DNA of 64,000 nt from UBA11740 sp049273695 (GTDB lineage Bacteria; Acidobacteriota; Blastocatellia; Pyrinomonadales; Pyrinomonadaceae): assembly GCA_049273695.1 (NCBI GenBank), contig JBASRE010000051.1, positions 55,349 to 119,348 of the forward strand. Direction: 5' to 3'. Of this stretch, positions 33,636-42,111 are shown piece after piece. Both the position numbers and the translations under genes were made by a program. The notes below the pieces were generated by a model. The model ran no database searches and was not told the DNA's origin. It saw only the letters and a program-made list of their open reading frames with translations. Positions within the stretch are counted from its first letter, which is position 1, and every line of letters starts with the position of its first letter.

Positions 33636-34595
33636 CTACGCGCATCTGATTGCGTTGAGCAGTTTCTCTAACTCGGTTGGAAGCGGAGACTTGAAACTCA
33701 ACCGCTCGCCGGACTTTGGATGAAGAAATCCAAGTTTCTCAGCATGAAGAAACTGGCGGCCGAGCTTACCGACCTGGCTGCGCATCACCGGATCCGCGAT
33801 CGTATTGTCGCGGCCGCTACCATAAGTTTCATCGCCGACCACAGGGTGTTTGATCCACGCAAGATGCACGCGAATCTGGTGCGTGCGGCCCGTCTTCAAT
33901 TCAACGTCAATCAGCGTAAACCGGTCGAATCGCTCACGCGCGCGATAAATCGAGAGCGCTGACCGGCCGCCTCGCACAATCGCCATGCGGGTGCGGTGAC
34001 GCGGATCGCGCGCGATTGGTTCGTCGATCTCGCCTCGATCCCTTTCCACCTGTCCATGCACGAGTGCGACGTAGGATTTGAAGACCTCGCGCGCACGGAA
34101 CTGCTCAGCTAAATGTTCGTGCGCTTGTTCCGTCTTGGCCGCGACGAGCAATCCAGACGTGTCTTTGTCCAGGCGATGGACGATTCCCGGCCGAGCGACA
34201 CCGCCGGCAGTCGAAAGGCTTTGAAAATGAAACGCCAGCGCGTTAGCCAACGTCCCGGTCTTAGCCCCTGCGCCTGGGTGCACAACTATGCCGGCCGGTT
34301 TGTTGACGACAATCAAATCGTCGTCTTCAAAGACAACGTCGATGGGAATGTCTTCGGGGAGGAACGACGTTGCGGGCAGCGCTGTCAGTTCCGCTTCGAT
34401 TTCATCGTTCGATCGCAGTTTGTAGGAAGCTTTTGCGGCACGCCCATTGACCAGCACGTCACCGTCTTCGATCAGGCGCTGAAGCCGTGCGCGGCTCCAG
34501 TCTTCAATCCGCGAAGCGAGGAACGCATCAAGTCGCGCTCCCGCGTCTGCTTCGGGTACGGTGAAGGTGACGGAGGACTCAGGTTCAGGGTTCAA
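33636..34595 (-). CDS. RluA/RluD-family 23S rRNA pseudouridine synthase
   Basis: A protein of 319 residues. It has an N-terminal S4 RNA-binding domain (about 15-75) and a catalytic domain with the signature HRLDKDTSGLLV, whose aspartate is the catalytic residue. A C-terminal segment (VVGDETYGSGRDNT) follows. RluD isomerises uridines in helix 69 of 23S rRNA; the exact target of this copy is inferred from the S4 plus RluA architecture. The next upstream gene ends 18 bases before its start, so the two may be co-transcribed. Confidence 0.88.
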   Translation of the reverse strand: MNPEPESSVTFTVPEADAGARLDAFLASRIEDWSRARLQRLIEDGDVLVNGRAAKASYKLRSNDEIEAELTALPATSFLPEDIPIDVVFEDDDLIVVNKPAGIVVHPGAGAKTGTLANALAFHFQSLSTAGGVARPGIVHRLDKDTSGLLVAAKTEQAHEHLAEQFRAREVFKSYVALVHGQVERDRGEIDEPIARDPRHRTRMAIVRGGRSALSIYRARERFDRFTLIDVELKTGRTHQIRVHLAWIKHPVVGDETYGSGRDNTIADPVMRSQVGKLGRQFLHAEKLGFLHPKSGERLSFKSPLPTELEKLLNAIRCA

Positions 34596-34613
34596 GCTTT
34601 GCAGGACGGATTA

Positions 34614-35222
34614 CTACGGCTTACACGGTGTGATGGCCGCGTTTGTCTTCAGGCGATCGGCAATGAACTTGTCGACTTCCGCTTCGATCAATTCGCCGTT
34701 CACGACGAATGCTTTCTCAGTCAGGAGGTCACCGGTTGAGTTGCACTTCGCCGGATCGAGAAAGATGTTCCAGGGCGAGCCCCACTTTCGCGTGTCGCCG
34801 GTCATCTGCCGGTAGGCGTAATGCGGAGTCTTGTCGCGATCCTCGCGCAGTTCAGACTCAACCACGACGGGATATGGCGCGCCATTGGGACCGAAGTAAG
34901 ACTTTGAATCGGCAGCCGGTGCGTACTCGCTGACGGCCACAATCTCAAAACCCTGCGACTTGTATTTGTCGTAAAGCCGCGCCGCGACCGGTGCTTCGTT
35001 GCGCCAGTTCGGACACCACGGCGCGAAGTAGAGCACCATCACCAGCTTCTTTCCATTCATCAATGAACGAAGACTCACCGGCTTGTTCGTGGCCAGATCC
35101 TTGAGAGTCCAGTTCTTGTAGTTAACCGTCTTCTCCACAATCGGCGCGTACTCGTGACTCTGCGCGCGCGCCGCCGTAGCCATCAGAATCAAAGCCGCGA
35201 AGATTAGAACTGCTTTTTTCAT
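34614..35222 (-). CDS. Exported thioredoxin-fold (TlpA-like) protein with a single active-site cysteine
   Basis: A protein of 202 residues with a signal peptide (residues 1-21) and a thioredoxin fold. The active-site region reads FAPWCPNWRNE, with C70 in place of the usual C-x-x-C: the second cysteine is a tryptophan. It may act as a mono-cysteine thiol protein or have another function. The ATG at 35222 follows GGTGGTGATCTC; a start five codons upstream is also possible. It lies 16 bases after the CcdA-TlpA gene and so is probably in its operon. Confidence 0.75.
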   Translation of the reverse strand: MKKAVLIFAALILMATAARAQSHEYAPIVEKTVNYKNWTLKDLATNKPVSLRSLMNGKKLVMVLYFAPWCPNWRNEAPVAARLYDKYKSQGFEIVAVSEYAPAADSKSYFGPNGAPYPVVVESELREDRDKTPHYAYRQMTGDTRKWGSPWNIFLDPAKCNSTGDLLTEKAFVVNGELIEAEVDKFIADRLKTNAAITPCKP

Positions 35223-35238
35223 GAGATCACCACCCACT

Positions 35239-36462
35239 TTAATTGCTCGCTTGGGCCGACTTTACGGTCTCGTCCAGTAAAGGTCGTACTGCGGACTCGA
35301 AGACTTCTCGTGATTGTGGCCCAAAGAATGTTTTGCGAATGCGGCCTTCGCGGTCAAGAATATGAGTCACCGGCAAACCCGGCCCGTTCTGAAACTGGTT
35401 ACCAATCTCTTCGGCGCCGCGCACGATCGTGTAATCCTGCTTAACATCCTGTTGGAAACTTCGAATTACTTCAGGCGTGTCGAGAGGTGAAACGGACGCC
35501 CCCACGACCGAGAGACCGTGCTGCTCAAGCTCACGCTGCATCTGGTTGAACTCGGGCATCTCCGCGCGGCACGGAACGCACCAGGTAGCCCAGAAATTCA
35601 AAACCACTACGCGGCCCCGCAGATCGGTAAGACGGAAAGCGCTGCCATCCAGTTTCGTGAATTCAACGTCCGGGGCCGGTCGAGCTCCCTGAGGATTATT
35701 TGAATTCGCCTGACCGGTATCACGCAATTTCAGACGCGACTCCCAATCGGGCAGCCACCCCGCGAGGCGCGCGCTGTTCAGGATCGTCACCTTGTTGCTG
35801 ATTATCAGCACGCCAATCAAGATCAGCACAATGCCCGAAACTACTTCGACCTTGTGCAAATGACGTCGAAACTTTGTGTAGAAACCGAGAAACTGGTTGA
35901 TGCCCAGGCCGGTCACCAGAAACGGCACGGCCAACCCAGCCGAATAGAATGCCGACAGAATCAGTCCGCCTTTCCATCCTCCGGTCGTCGCAGCCAGTCC
36001 GATGATTCCACCGAGAATGGGACCGATGCAGGGCGTCCATCCCGCCGCGAACGCGATTCCCAACATCAGCGAACCCCAGATGCCGCGCGGCTCTTCGCTT
36101 TTGAACTGACGTGTGTCCCTGTAGAGATACTTGATCTTTAACAGCCCGATCAGGTGCAAACCGAAAACGATGATCACTAAACCGCTGATGATCCGCACCC
36201 AGAAATTTCCGAAGATGGCTGAGCCGATGTACCCGGCGGTGGCGCCCAATGTGAGAAATATCACTGACAGGCCCGCGTTAAAGGCGAGCGAGTTTGCGAT
36301 CACGGCGCGGCGCGAATTCGCAGCGCCCTCTTTCAAATGGTCGACGCTGACGCCCGACATCAGCGAGATGTAGCCCGGCACTAGTGGCAGAACACAAGGC
36401 GAGAGAAACGACGCAACCCCGCCGATAAACGCAAGCCCAATATTGAAAAGAGAAATTCCCAT
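35239..36462 (-). CDS. CcdA-type thiol-disulfide transporter fused to a TlpA-like thioredoxin
   Basis: A protein of 407 residues. Residues 1-225 form six membrane helices of the CcdA/DsbD type, with the conserved FLSPCVLPLVPGY and GWTPCIGPILGG cysteine motifs. A linker leads to a periplasmic thioredoxin domain (about 260-395) with WATWCVPCRAE. The membrane part passes electrons from cytoplasmic thioredoxin to the attached domain, which can then reduce periplasmic substrates such as apocytochrome c. Fusing both halves in one chain replaces a separate partner. The following gene encodes a mono-cysteine relative. Confidence 0.9.
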   Translation of the reverse strand: MGISLFNIGLAFIGGVASFLSPCVLPLVPGYISLMSGVSVDHLKEGAANSRRAVIANSLAFNAGLSVIFLTLGATAGYIGSAIFGNFWVRIISGLVIIVFGLHLIGLLKIKYLYRDTRQFKSEEPRGIWGSLMLGIAFAAGWTPCIGPILGGIIGLAATTGGWKGGLILSAFYSAGLAVPFLVTGLGINQFLGFYTKFRRHLHKVEVVSGIVLILIGVLIISNKVTILNSARLAGWLPDWESRLKLRDTGQANSNNPQGARPAPDVEFTKLDGSAFRLTDLRGRVVVLNFWATWCVPCRAEMPEFNQMQRELEQHGLSVVGASVSPLDTPEVIRSFQQDVKQDYTIVRGAEEIGNQFQNGPGLPVTHILDREGRIRKTFFGPQSREVFESAVRPLLDETVKSAQASN

Positions 36463-36560
36463 GTCTTACTTAGCGCTGACAGTTTCCCAAACTGGAGCGT
36501 CAAATTCAAACTCACTGACAATTAGGGGGAATCCAGAACAGCGCGCTGTTTGGATGCAGA

Positions 36561-37832
36561 TCAGCGACCTGCGGCAGCTAACCGAAACCGATCAGGCGAG
36601 AAACTCTCGCGGAAGGGGGAGCTTTCGCTGTTTACGACTGCCTCCGCAAGAATCTCAGCGGTGATGGGCGCCAGCAAAATGCCGTTCCGGTAATGACCCG
36701 TGGCGTAGAACAAACCGTCGACGTCGCACGCCGCACCGAGCACCGGCAGATCATCCGGCGCATGGGGCCGGAAACCCGCCCATGAGTCCACAATCGCGGC
36801 CGCTTCAAGTCCCGGCGCGATTTCAAAAGCCATCGACTTGATCGAGACCGCTCCTTCGTCAGTCACTCGTTTGTCGAATCCAACGCGTTCGCTGGTTGAT
36901 CCCGCGAGCAGACGGCCATCGCGTCGCGGAACCAAATACCCGCGCGAGCTGTAAATCACGTGATGTGCGAACGTTGGTTCGATTTGGAAACAGAGCATTT
37001 GTCCGCGCACTGGTTCGATCTGTACTGCCGATGAATTCGTTTTGATTTCCGACGTCCAGGCGCCGGCGGCAATTACGACCGTGGCTGCATCGATTGATGT
37101 TGTTGCGCTCTCCCCTCCCCGCGAGCGGGGAGGGGATGGGGGTGGGGTTACCGGAAGCGCGAACCTCTCCCCTAACCCCTCTCCGCATGCGGAGAGGGGA
37201 AGCGAAAATGAATGGCCACTTTCAATGCCGGTCACGCGTCCGTCTTCGATTCGAACCGATCGAATTTCGCAGTTCGCAATTAGCTGAACGCCGAGCTTCT
37301 GGTTAGCCAGGACAAGCGCTTCAGTTAGTCTTCGATTCTCAACCTGCCAGTCATCGGGAAAGCGAAGCGCGCAACGGACATTCGACGCAACGTTAGGCTC
37401 TAAATGCCTCGCGTCTTCACCGTCTAGCCACTCGACCCGCAACCCTGCCCGCGTCTGCCAGGCAAAACGGCGACGCATCTCCTGTTCGTCATCTTCAGAG
37501 AACCCGACGTACAGCGTACCGGTTTGCTCAAGCTGAATATCAATTCCGGTTTCGTCTTGAAGGGCTCGAGCAAAGTCGGGGTAAAGATCGCGACTCGCCC
37601 TGGCGAGTTCAAAAAAATCATCAGCGCGAACAGCTTCAACTTGTGGCGCGAGAATTCCACCCGCTGCCCATGATGCTTCTTTGCCGAACTCGCCGCGCTC
37701 AATCACGGTCACATTCCGGACGCCGCGCAATGCGAGTGCGCGCGCGATCGATAATCCGATAACGCCGCCACCAATAATCGAGACATCGGCGCTTCGCGAT
37801 AACTTGCCTTGTTTCAGGGTTGAGCGATTCAT
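36561..37832 (-). CDS. thiO: Glycine oxidase ThiO-type FAD amine oxidase, with an in-frame repeat insertion
   Basis: A protein of 423 residues, longer than the usual 370 or so. The N-terminal FAD motif is ADVSIIGGGVIGLSIARAL, followed by ERGEFGKEASWAAGGILAP. The C-terminal DAO-type core has RRDGRLLAGSTSE and ATGHYRNGILLAPIT. It should oxidise glycine to an imine for thiazole synthesis. Between IESGH and TTSIDAATVVIAAGAW lies an insert of about 32 residues, encoded by the palindromic repeat at 37108-37204 (SLPLSACGEGLGE and PPSPPRSRGGE). The fold on both sides is intact, so the insert is probably a surface loop. Heptamer repeats abut the start codon with no ribosome-binding site. The enzyme could also act on another small amine. 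Confidence 0.82.
   Translation of the reverse strand: MNRSTLKQGKLSRSADVSIIGGGVIGLSIARALALRGVRNVTVIERGEFGKEASWAAGGILAPQVEAVRADDFFELARASRDLYPDFARALQDETGIDIQLEQTGTLYVGFSEDDEQEMRRRFAWQTRAGLRVEWLDGEDARHLEPNVASNVRCALRFPDDWQVENRRLTEALVLANQKLGVQLIANCEIRSVRIEDGRVTGIESGHSFSLPLSACGEGLGERFALPVTPPPSPPRSRGGESATTSIDAATVVIAAGAWTSEIKTNSSAVQIEPVRGQMLCFQIEPTFAHHVIYSSRGYLVPRRDGRLLAGSTSERVGFDKRVTDEGAVSIKSMAFEIAPGLEAAAIVDSWAGFRPHAPDDLPVLGAACDVDGLFYATGHYRNGILLAPITAEILAEAVVNSESSPFRESFSPDRFRLAAAGR
37108..37204. repeat. Paired palindromic repeat inserted in thiO
   Basis: Two hairpins in inverted order: CTCCCCTCCCCGC/GCGGGGAGGGG (37110-37136) and CCCCTCTCCGC/GCGGAGAGGGG (37176-37199), separated by a G-rich and C-rich linker. 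It resembles the copy at 63744-63782 between genes. Its length is a multiple of three, and it contains no stop in the thiO frame. Confidence 0.85.
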
Positions 37833-37987
37833 GTACTTTGCACTTTGTTCTTGGTACTTTGCCCTTTGACTTTTGATGGACTGATCACCAAAGTACTAGG
37901 AACAAAGCACCGAGTACAAAGCACCAAGTACAAAGCACGAAGCACAGTCAACTGACGACTGACTACTAACTATTGACTGGTTTGGTT
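37833..37987. repeat. Heptamer arrays in the divergent thiO/isocitrate-dehydrogenase gap
   Basis: The left arm (37833-37876) consists of heptamers such as TACTTTG, CACTTTG and CCCTTTG. The right arm (37887-37947) has the inverse units CAAAGTA and CAAAGCA. A third block (37949-37984) has units like GACGACT, GACTACT and AACTATT. The arrays fill the whole gap and touch the start codons of both neighbouring genes. Confidence 0.8.
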
Positions 37988-38986
37988 ATGGCGCATCGTA
38001 TCACACTGATTCCCGGCGATGGCATCGGCCCCGAAGTCGCTTCCGCGGTGGTTCGCATCATCGAAGCTTCCGGTGTCGAGGTCGAGTGGGAAGAGCACGT
38101 CGCCGGACAGGAAGCGCTCGATAAGTTCGGCAAGACGCTGCCTGACGAACTGCTCGAATCGATCAAACGAAACAAAGTCGGATTGAAAGGGCCCATCACC
38201 ACGCCCGTGGGAAAGGGTTTTACTTCAGTCAACGTCGGGTTGCGCAAAGCGCTCGATCTTTATGCCAACCTGCGGCCGATTCGCGCGTTGCCGAATGTTC
38301 CGTGTCGCAATCCCGAATTGAATCTGGTTGTCGTGCGCGAAAACACCGAAAGCCTTTACTCAGGTCTGGAGCACGAAATCATTCCCGGCGTTGTCGAGAG
38401 CCTGAAGATCATTACTGAGAAAGCTTCAACGCGCATTGCTAAGTTCGCCTTCGACTTCGCCCGTGAGGAAAAGCGAAAGAAGATCACCTGCACGCACAAA
38501 GCCAACATCATGAAGATGTCCGACGGACTTTTCCTGAAATGCTTCCGCACCGCGGCGCAGGAATACTTTGATATTGAATCGGCCGACATGATTATCGACA
38601 ACGCGGCGATGCAACTCGTGATGCGGCCTGAGCAATTCGACATCCTGCTGTGCGAGAACCTTTACGGCGACATCGTTTCCGATTTGTGCGCCGGCTTGAT
38701 CGGCGGTTTGGGCCTGGTTCCCGGTGCGAACATTGGCGAGAAGGGCGCGGTGTTCGAAGCCGTCCACGGCTCAGCGCCTGACATCGCGGGTAAGGGAATC
38801 GCCAACCCGACGGCGCTTCTGCAGTCCGCGATTCTAATGCTGCGTCACATCGAAGAGCGCGCCGCAGCGGAAAAGATTGAACGCGCGATGCTGACGGTTT
38901 TCGAAGAAGGCAAAGTGCGCACGCGCGATATTGGTGGTTCGGCAACCACGAACGAGTTTGCGGACGCGATTACTGCGAAACTTTAG
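37988..38986 (+). CDS. Isocitrate/isopropylmalate dehydrogenase family, probably NAD-dependent isocitrate dehydrogenase
   Basis: A protein of 332 residues. Family signatures include ITLIPGDGIGPEV at the start, LKGPITTPVGKGFTSVNV (the phosphorylatable-serine type region), VVVRENTESLYSGLEH, the lysine/tyrosine active-site region with CTHKANIMK, and NLYGDIVSDL with the metal-binding aspartates. The tail has VHGSAPDIAGKGIANPTA. The length and the NLYGDI block fit NAD-type IDH, which decarboxylates isocitrate to 2-oxoglutarate; 3-isopropylmalate or homoisocitrate dehydrogenase remains possible. The ATG at 37988 is preferred over a TTG five codons earlier. No Shine-Dalgarno sequence is present because repeats fill the leader. 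Confidence 0.85.
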   Translation: MAHRITLIPGDGIGPEVASAVVRIIEASGVEVEWEEHVAGQEALDKFGKTLPDELLESIKRNKVGLKGPITTPVGKGFTSVNVGLRKALDLYANLRPIRALPNVPCRNPELNLVVVRENTESLYSGLEHEIIPGVVESLKIITEKASTRIAKFAFDFAREEKRKKITCTHKANIMKMSDGLFLKCFRTAAQEYFDIESADMIIDNAAMQLVMRPEQFDILLCENLYGDIVSDLCAGLIGGLGLVPGANIGEKGAVFEAVHGSAPDIAGKGIANPTALLQSAILMLRHIEERAAAEKIERAMLTVFEEGKVRTRDIGGSATTNEFADAITAKL

Positions 38987-39036
38987 AACCCTGCCCGGAA
39001 GTCGGATTTACCTTCCATAGTATTACATCCCACTTG

Positions 39037-39065
39037 TTGACTTACTTTCCTCGTGTTGCTACACT
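39037..39065 (+). promoter_or_regulatory. Putative promoter of the toxin-antitoxin operon
   Basis: TTGACT at 39037-39042, a 17-base spacer and TACACT at 39060-39065. It lies 32 bases upstream of the antitoxin start, whose ribosome-binding site GGAGGAGG follows at 39080-39087. Confidence 0.6.
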
Positions 39066-39096
39066 GCGGCAGCTCAGTTGGAGGAGGCTTCAAAAA

Positions 39097-39327
39097 GTGG
39101 AAACTACAGCTACATCCAAGGGTCAGATCGTAATTCCGTCATCTGTGAGGCGGAAGCTCGGAATAAAAGAAGGTACCCGGATCCAGATTCAACTCGACGA
39201 AGGTGCAAAAGAAATCATCTTGACGCCTATCACTCGCGAGTATGTTCACAGCCTGCGTGGCAAATTCAAAGGCAAGGGCCTCCTGAAGGCTTTGATGGCT
39301 GAGAAAAGGAAAGAGAGGGATCTCTAG
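39097..39327 (+). CDS. AbrB/MazE-like antitoxin
   Basis: A protein of 76 residues with the swapped-hairpin AbrB fold: TATSKGQIVIPSSVRRKLGI, followed by GTRIQIQLDEG. The C-terminal helix is Lys/Arg-rich and would wrap the toxin. Such proteins repress their own operon and neutralise the partner toxin. The start is GTG at 39097 with GGAGGAGG at ideal spacing. Its TAG stop overlaps the GTG of the toxin gene by one base, so the two are translationally coupled. Confidence 0.85.
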   Translation: METTATSKGQIVIPSSVRRKLGIKEGTRIQIQLDEGAKEIILTPITREYVHSLRGKFKGKGLLKALMAEKRKERDL

Positions 39328-39755
39328 TGCCGCGGAAGGCCAAAGCCATTGTGCTCGATTCATGGGTCGTCATGGCGTATCTAGAAGATGAGCCGGCAGC
39401 AGAACAGGTCGCGGATATAGTTGCCAACGCCCACGAAGAGCACGTTCCCCTTTTTATGAGCGTGGTCAACGTAGGCGAGGTTTGGTACATCATCGCCCGC
39501 GAAGCATCAGAGGCTGACGCCAACCAGAGCATCCGTGAACTAAGACAGCTGGGAATCGAGTTCGTCGATGCCGATTGGCCCCTTGCTCACGAGGCGGCGG
39601 GTTTCAAATCGAAGTACAAGATGTCGTTCGCAGATTGCTTCGCGGCAGCACTGGCCAAACACAGGAAGGCACACCTTGTGACTGGCGATCAAGAATTTAA
39701 GCAGGTCGAACAAGAAATTGCACTGACTTGGTGTGACAGTCAAGTAATTGATTAG
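39327..39755 (+). CDS. PIN-domain toxin (VapC-like)
   Basis: A protein of 142 residues with a PIN-domain pattern. Acidic residues are at the expected places: D in IVLDSWVVMAYLEDEP, E in VVNVGEVWYI, D in KMSFADCFAAALA, and D in LVTGDQEFKQVE. It should be an Mg-dependent endoribonuclease that cuts tRNA or rRNA when free of the antitoxin. The start is a GTG overlapping the stop of the antitoxin gene. All four acidic residues are present, so the toxin appears intact. Confidence 0.88.
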   Translation: MPRKAKAIVLDSWVVMAYLEDEPAAEQVADIVANAHEEHVPLFMSVVNVGEVWYIIAREASEADANQSIRELRQLGIEFVDADWPLAHEAAGFKSKYKMSFADCFAAALAKHRKAHLVTGDQEFKQVEQEIALTWCDSQVID

Positions 39756-39788
39756 CTTGGGGACAGAAGTCTCCGGAGAATTTCAGCG

Positions 39789-40160
39789 ATGTCCGATTCT
39801 GAACTCACAAATATTGATATCGCTCTTTATGCGCTATACGACTTGGGCGGACATGAAAAGAAGGCGCATACAGAGGAAGTAGCCTATCGAGCCTACGAGC
39901 TAGCAGAGGAGCGATTCGGCTGGCGTCTTCCCCGATTTCGCGAAAAGCATTTCCCCGACAAGGAACCCGTCCGGATTGCTTTGATGGATGCCGCTAAGCT
40001 GAAGTACGGCCAACTTGTTGAAGGCAGATCAGGGGTGGAAGCAAAGGGCAAAGATGTCGACGGATGGTTCTTCACGCCTGCCGGTGGTGCTTGGATTCGC
40101 GATAACGTTGATCGCATTCAAAGTGCTCAGTGTGCGTTCCTTTCCCAAACCTACATTTAA
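39789..40160 (+). CDS. Small soluble protein of unknown function, possibly winged helix
   Basis: A protein of 123 residues. The pattern IDIALYALYDLGGHEKKAH followed by helix-rich EEVAYRAYELAEERFGWRLP resembles a winged-helix core, and WFFTPAGGAWIRDN resembles its wing. The end (SAQCAFLSQTYI) looks foreign, so the gene may be shortened or its 3' half lost. It starts 33 bases after the PIN toxin, so it may belong to the same transcript. I do not recognise a named family. Confidence 0.5.
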   Translation: MSDSELTNIDIALYALYDLGGHEKKAHTEEVAYRAYELAEERFGWRLPRFREKHFPDKEPVRIALMDAAKLKYGQLVEGRSGVEAKGKDVDGWFFTPAGGAWIRDNVDRIQSAQCAFLSQTYI

Positions 40161-40484
40161 GTACGTTGAATGCCGAGCTACATTCATCTAGGAAACTAAT
40201 GATTTCCTGATCTCTCACTAGCGCTGCGTTAGTCTGCAAGCGGCGAAATACTCACGCCATCAGAGATGACGAACCACATTGAGTATCTGTGAGCGGTTAA
40301 ATCGATCCGACTGTGTAGCATCCCAATCCTCGATTGTCCGACAAGCGTGCGCTGCAACTCCGCAATCGAAATGTCTTAATAACGCCTTAACCGCGTAAGT
40401 CGGCGAAACTCAGGACTTAGTTCACGCGAAGTCTGCAAACCATGCATACATGCGGTTGGCATTCGGCTTGCCCAACGTTTCAGC
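40161..40484. other. Gene-free stretch
   Basis: A stretch of 324 bases without a recognisable gene, hairpin family or convincing promoter. It may hold the lost 3' part of the preceding gene and must hold the promoter of the gene at 40485. Confidence 0.4.
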
Positions 40485-41084
40485 ATGAGACACAAAGCAA
40501 TTTGCCAACTCTTGTTTATCGCTTTGGCTCTCCCCATCACTTTTGTTGCAGGTCCGTCGTCCGCGACTGCGCAGGTTCAAAAAACGACACCGCAACTTTC
40601 AGCAGTCGATAAAGCCGCGGTGAGTCGTTTTGAGCAGCGCGTGAAGGACTACATGAAAGTCCGGAATGCCATGAAGGCTAAGTTGCCAAAACTTTCAAAG
40701 GACTCCACGCCGGCGCAGATCGAATCCTATCGCGAGAATCTTGAAGCGGGAGTCCGCAATGCGCGGGCCGGCGCGAAGCGCAGCGACATCTTTAACCACG
40801 ACGGTTCGGATTACATTCGCCGAACTTTGAAGACAAATTTCGTGGGTAGCGATCGCATTGAACTGCGCGAGATCGTTTTCGACGGCGAGACGGCAGGAGT
40901 GAAAGTGCGAGTGAATTATCCTTATCCGGAACCGGCCGAGTTCGTCGAGATGCCAGCGACAGTTCTGTTGAATCTGCCGCAGTTGCCGCCCGAAGTGAAG
41001 TATCGCTTTGTCGGCCGCAACCTGCTGCTAATTGATGAGGACATCAATCTAATCCTGGATTACATGACTAACGCTTTGCCGTAG
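40485..41084 (+). CDS. Exported protein of unknown function
   Basis: A protein of 199 residues with a signal peptide (residues 1-30, ending ATA-QV). The middle is helical and charged (FEQRVKDYMKVRNAMKAKLP), and the rest is predicted as mixed alpha/beta, with VRVNYPYPEP and LLIDEDINLILDYM near the end. I do not recognise the family. It is followed 28 bases later by the metallophosphoesterase gene and is probably in its operon. Confidence 0.65.
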   Translation: MRHKAICQLLFIALALPITFVAGPSSATAQVQKTTPQLSAVDKAAVSRFEQRVKDYMKVRNAMKAKLPKLSKDSTPAQIESYRENLEAGVRNARAGAKRSDIFNHDGSDYIRRTLKTNFVGSDRIELREIVFDGETAGVKVRVNYPYPEPAEFVEMPATVLLNLPQLPPEVKYRFVGRNLLLIDEDINLILDYMTNALP

Positions 41085-41112
41085 GGAGCAAAGCAAAGGA
41101 GCAAGCGAAATC

Positions 41113-42042
41113 ATGAAACGATTTATCTTTTCGGCGGTCGTATTGGCCGCGCTAGTTCTCTCCAGCTCGCTCTCCCCATCAGCTTACTCGCAGACTGCTA
41201 ACGGGAACGGTTCGAAAAACGGCAATGCCGCCCGCGCACATAGCGCGGTTAAGTTAACGTTGCCGCTCAAGAAAGATTCGCTGAAGTTCGCCGTCATGGG
41301 TGATACCGGTACCGGCACCGACAAGCAACAGCAGGTTGCGGACAAGATGGTCCAGTATCACGGGACGTACCCGTTTGAGTTCGTCTTAATGCTCGGCGAC
41401 AACATGTATGGCGGCGAATCCGCAAAAGACTTCGAAGTTAAGTTTGCCGAACCTTACAAACAGTTGCTGGACAAGCAGGTGAAGTTCTACGCGGCTTTAG
41501 GCAACCACGATCAGCGGCTGCAGAAAAACTACGTCAACTTCAACATGAACGGGAAGGAATACTACCGGTTCAAAAAAGGCAACGTTGCCTTCTACGCCCT
41601 GAACAGTACTTACATGGACAAGGCACAGGTGAAGTGGTTAGAGGATGAACTGGCGAAAGATACTTCTGAATGGAAGGTCGCGTTCATGCACCATCCGCCG
41701 TATTCGTCAGGCGGCAAGCATGGGTCGGACGACCAGTTACGTGAAGTCATCGAGCCGATCTTCGTGAAGTACGGAGTGAACGTGGTGCTGACCGGCCACG
41801 ATCACTTCTACGAGCGAATCAAGCCGCAGAAAGGAATCCACTACTTCGTATCGGGCGCCGCCGGCAAGCTTCGCACCGGCGATATTAAGGATGGTTCCCC
41901 GCTAACGGCGAAAGGCTATGATCGCGATTTGAGCTTTATGCTGATCGAAGTGGATGACAAGCAGATGCACTTCCAGGCGATTTCACGCACAGGCGAAACC
42001 ATCGATTCCGGTGTGATCGTTCATCAGAAAGCTAAACCGTAG
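41113..42042 (+). CDS. Secreted metallophosphoesterase (purple acid phosphatase-like)
   Basis: A protein of 309 residues with a signal peptide (residues 1-26). The five metal-binding blocks of calcineurin-like phosphoesterases are visible: FAVMGDTGTG (D64), VLMLGDNMYG, ALGNHDQ, FMHHPPYSSGG and LTGHDHFYERI. It should hydrolyse phosphomonoesters or related substrates in the periplasm. The spacing GNHD...GHDH is normal. The gene follows the exported unknown protein by 28 bases. Confidence 0.88.
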   Translation: MKRFIFSAVVLAALVLSSSLSPSAYSQTANGNGSKNGNAARAHSAVKLTLPLKKDSLKFAVMGDTGTGTDKQQQVADKMVQYHGTYPFEFVLMLGDNMYGGESAKDFEVKFAEPYKQLLDKQVKFYAALGNHDQRLQKNYVNFNMNGKEYYRFKKGNVAFYALNSTYMDKAQVKWLEDELAKDTSEWKVAFMHHPPYSSGGKHGSDDQLREVIEPIFVKYGVNVVLTGHDHFYERIKPQKGIHYFVSGAAGKLRTGDIKDGSPLTAKGYDRDLSFMLIEVDDKQMHFQAISRTGETIDSGVIVHQKAKP

Positions 42043-42111
42043 CGTTCGGCATAGCCGTCCCTGTGAACGGCTTTTAAAGCAAAGCCGCGCGCCACAGTCG
42101 CGATGGCAGCC

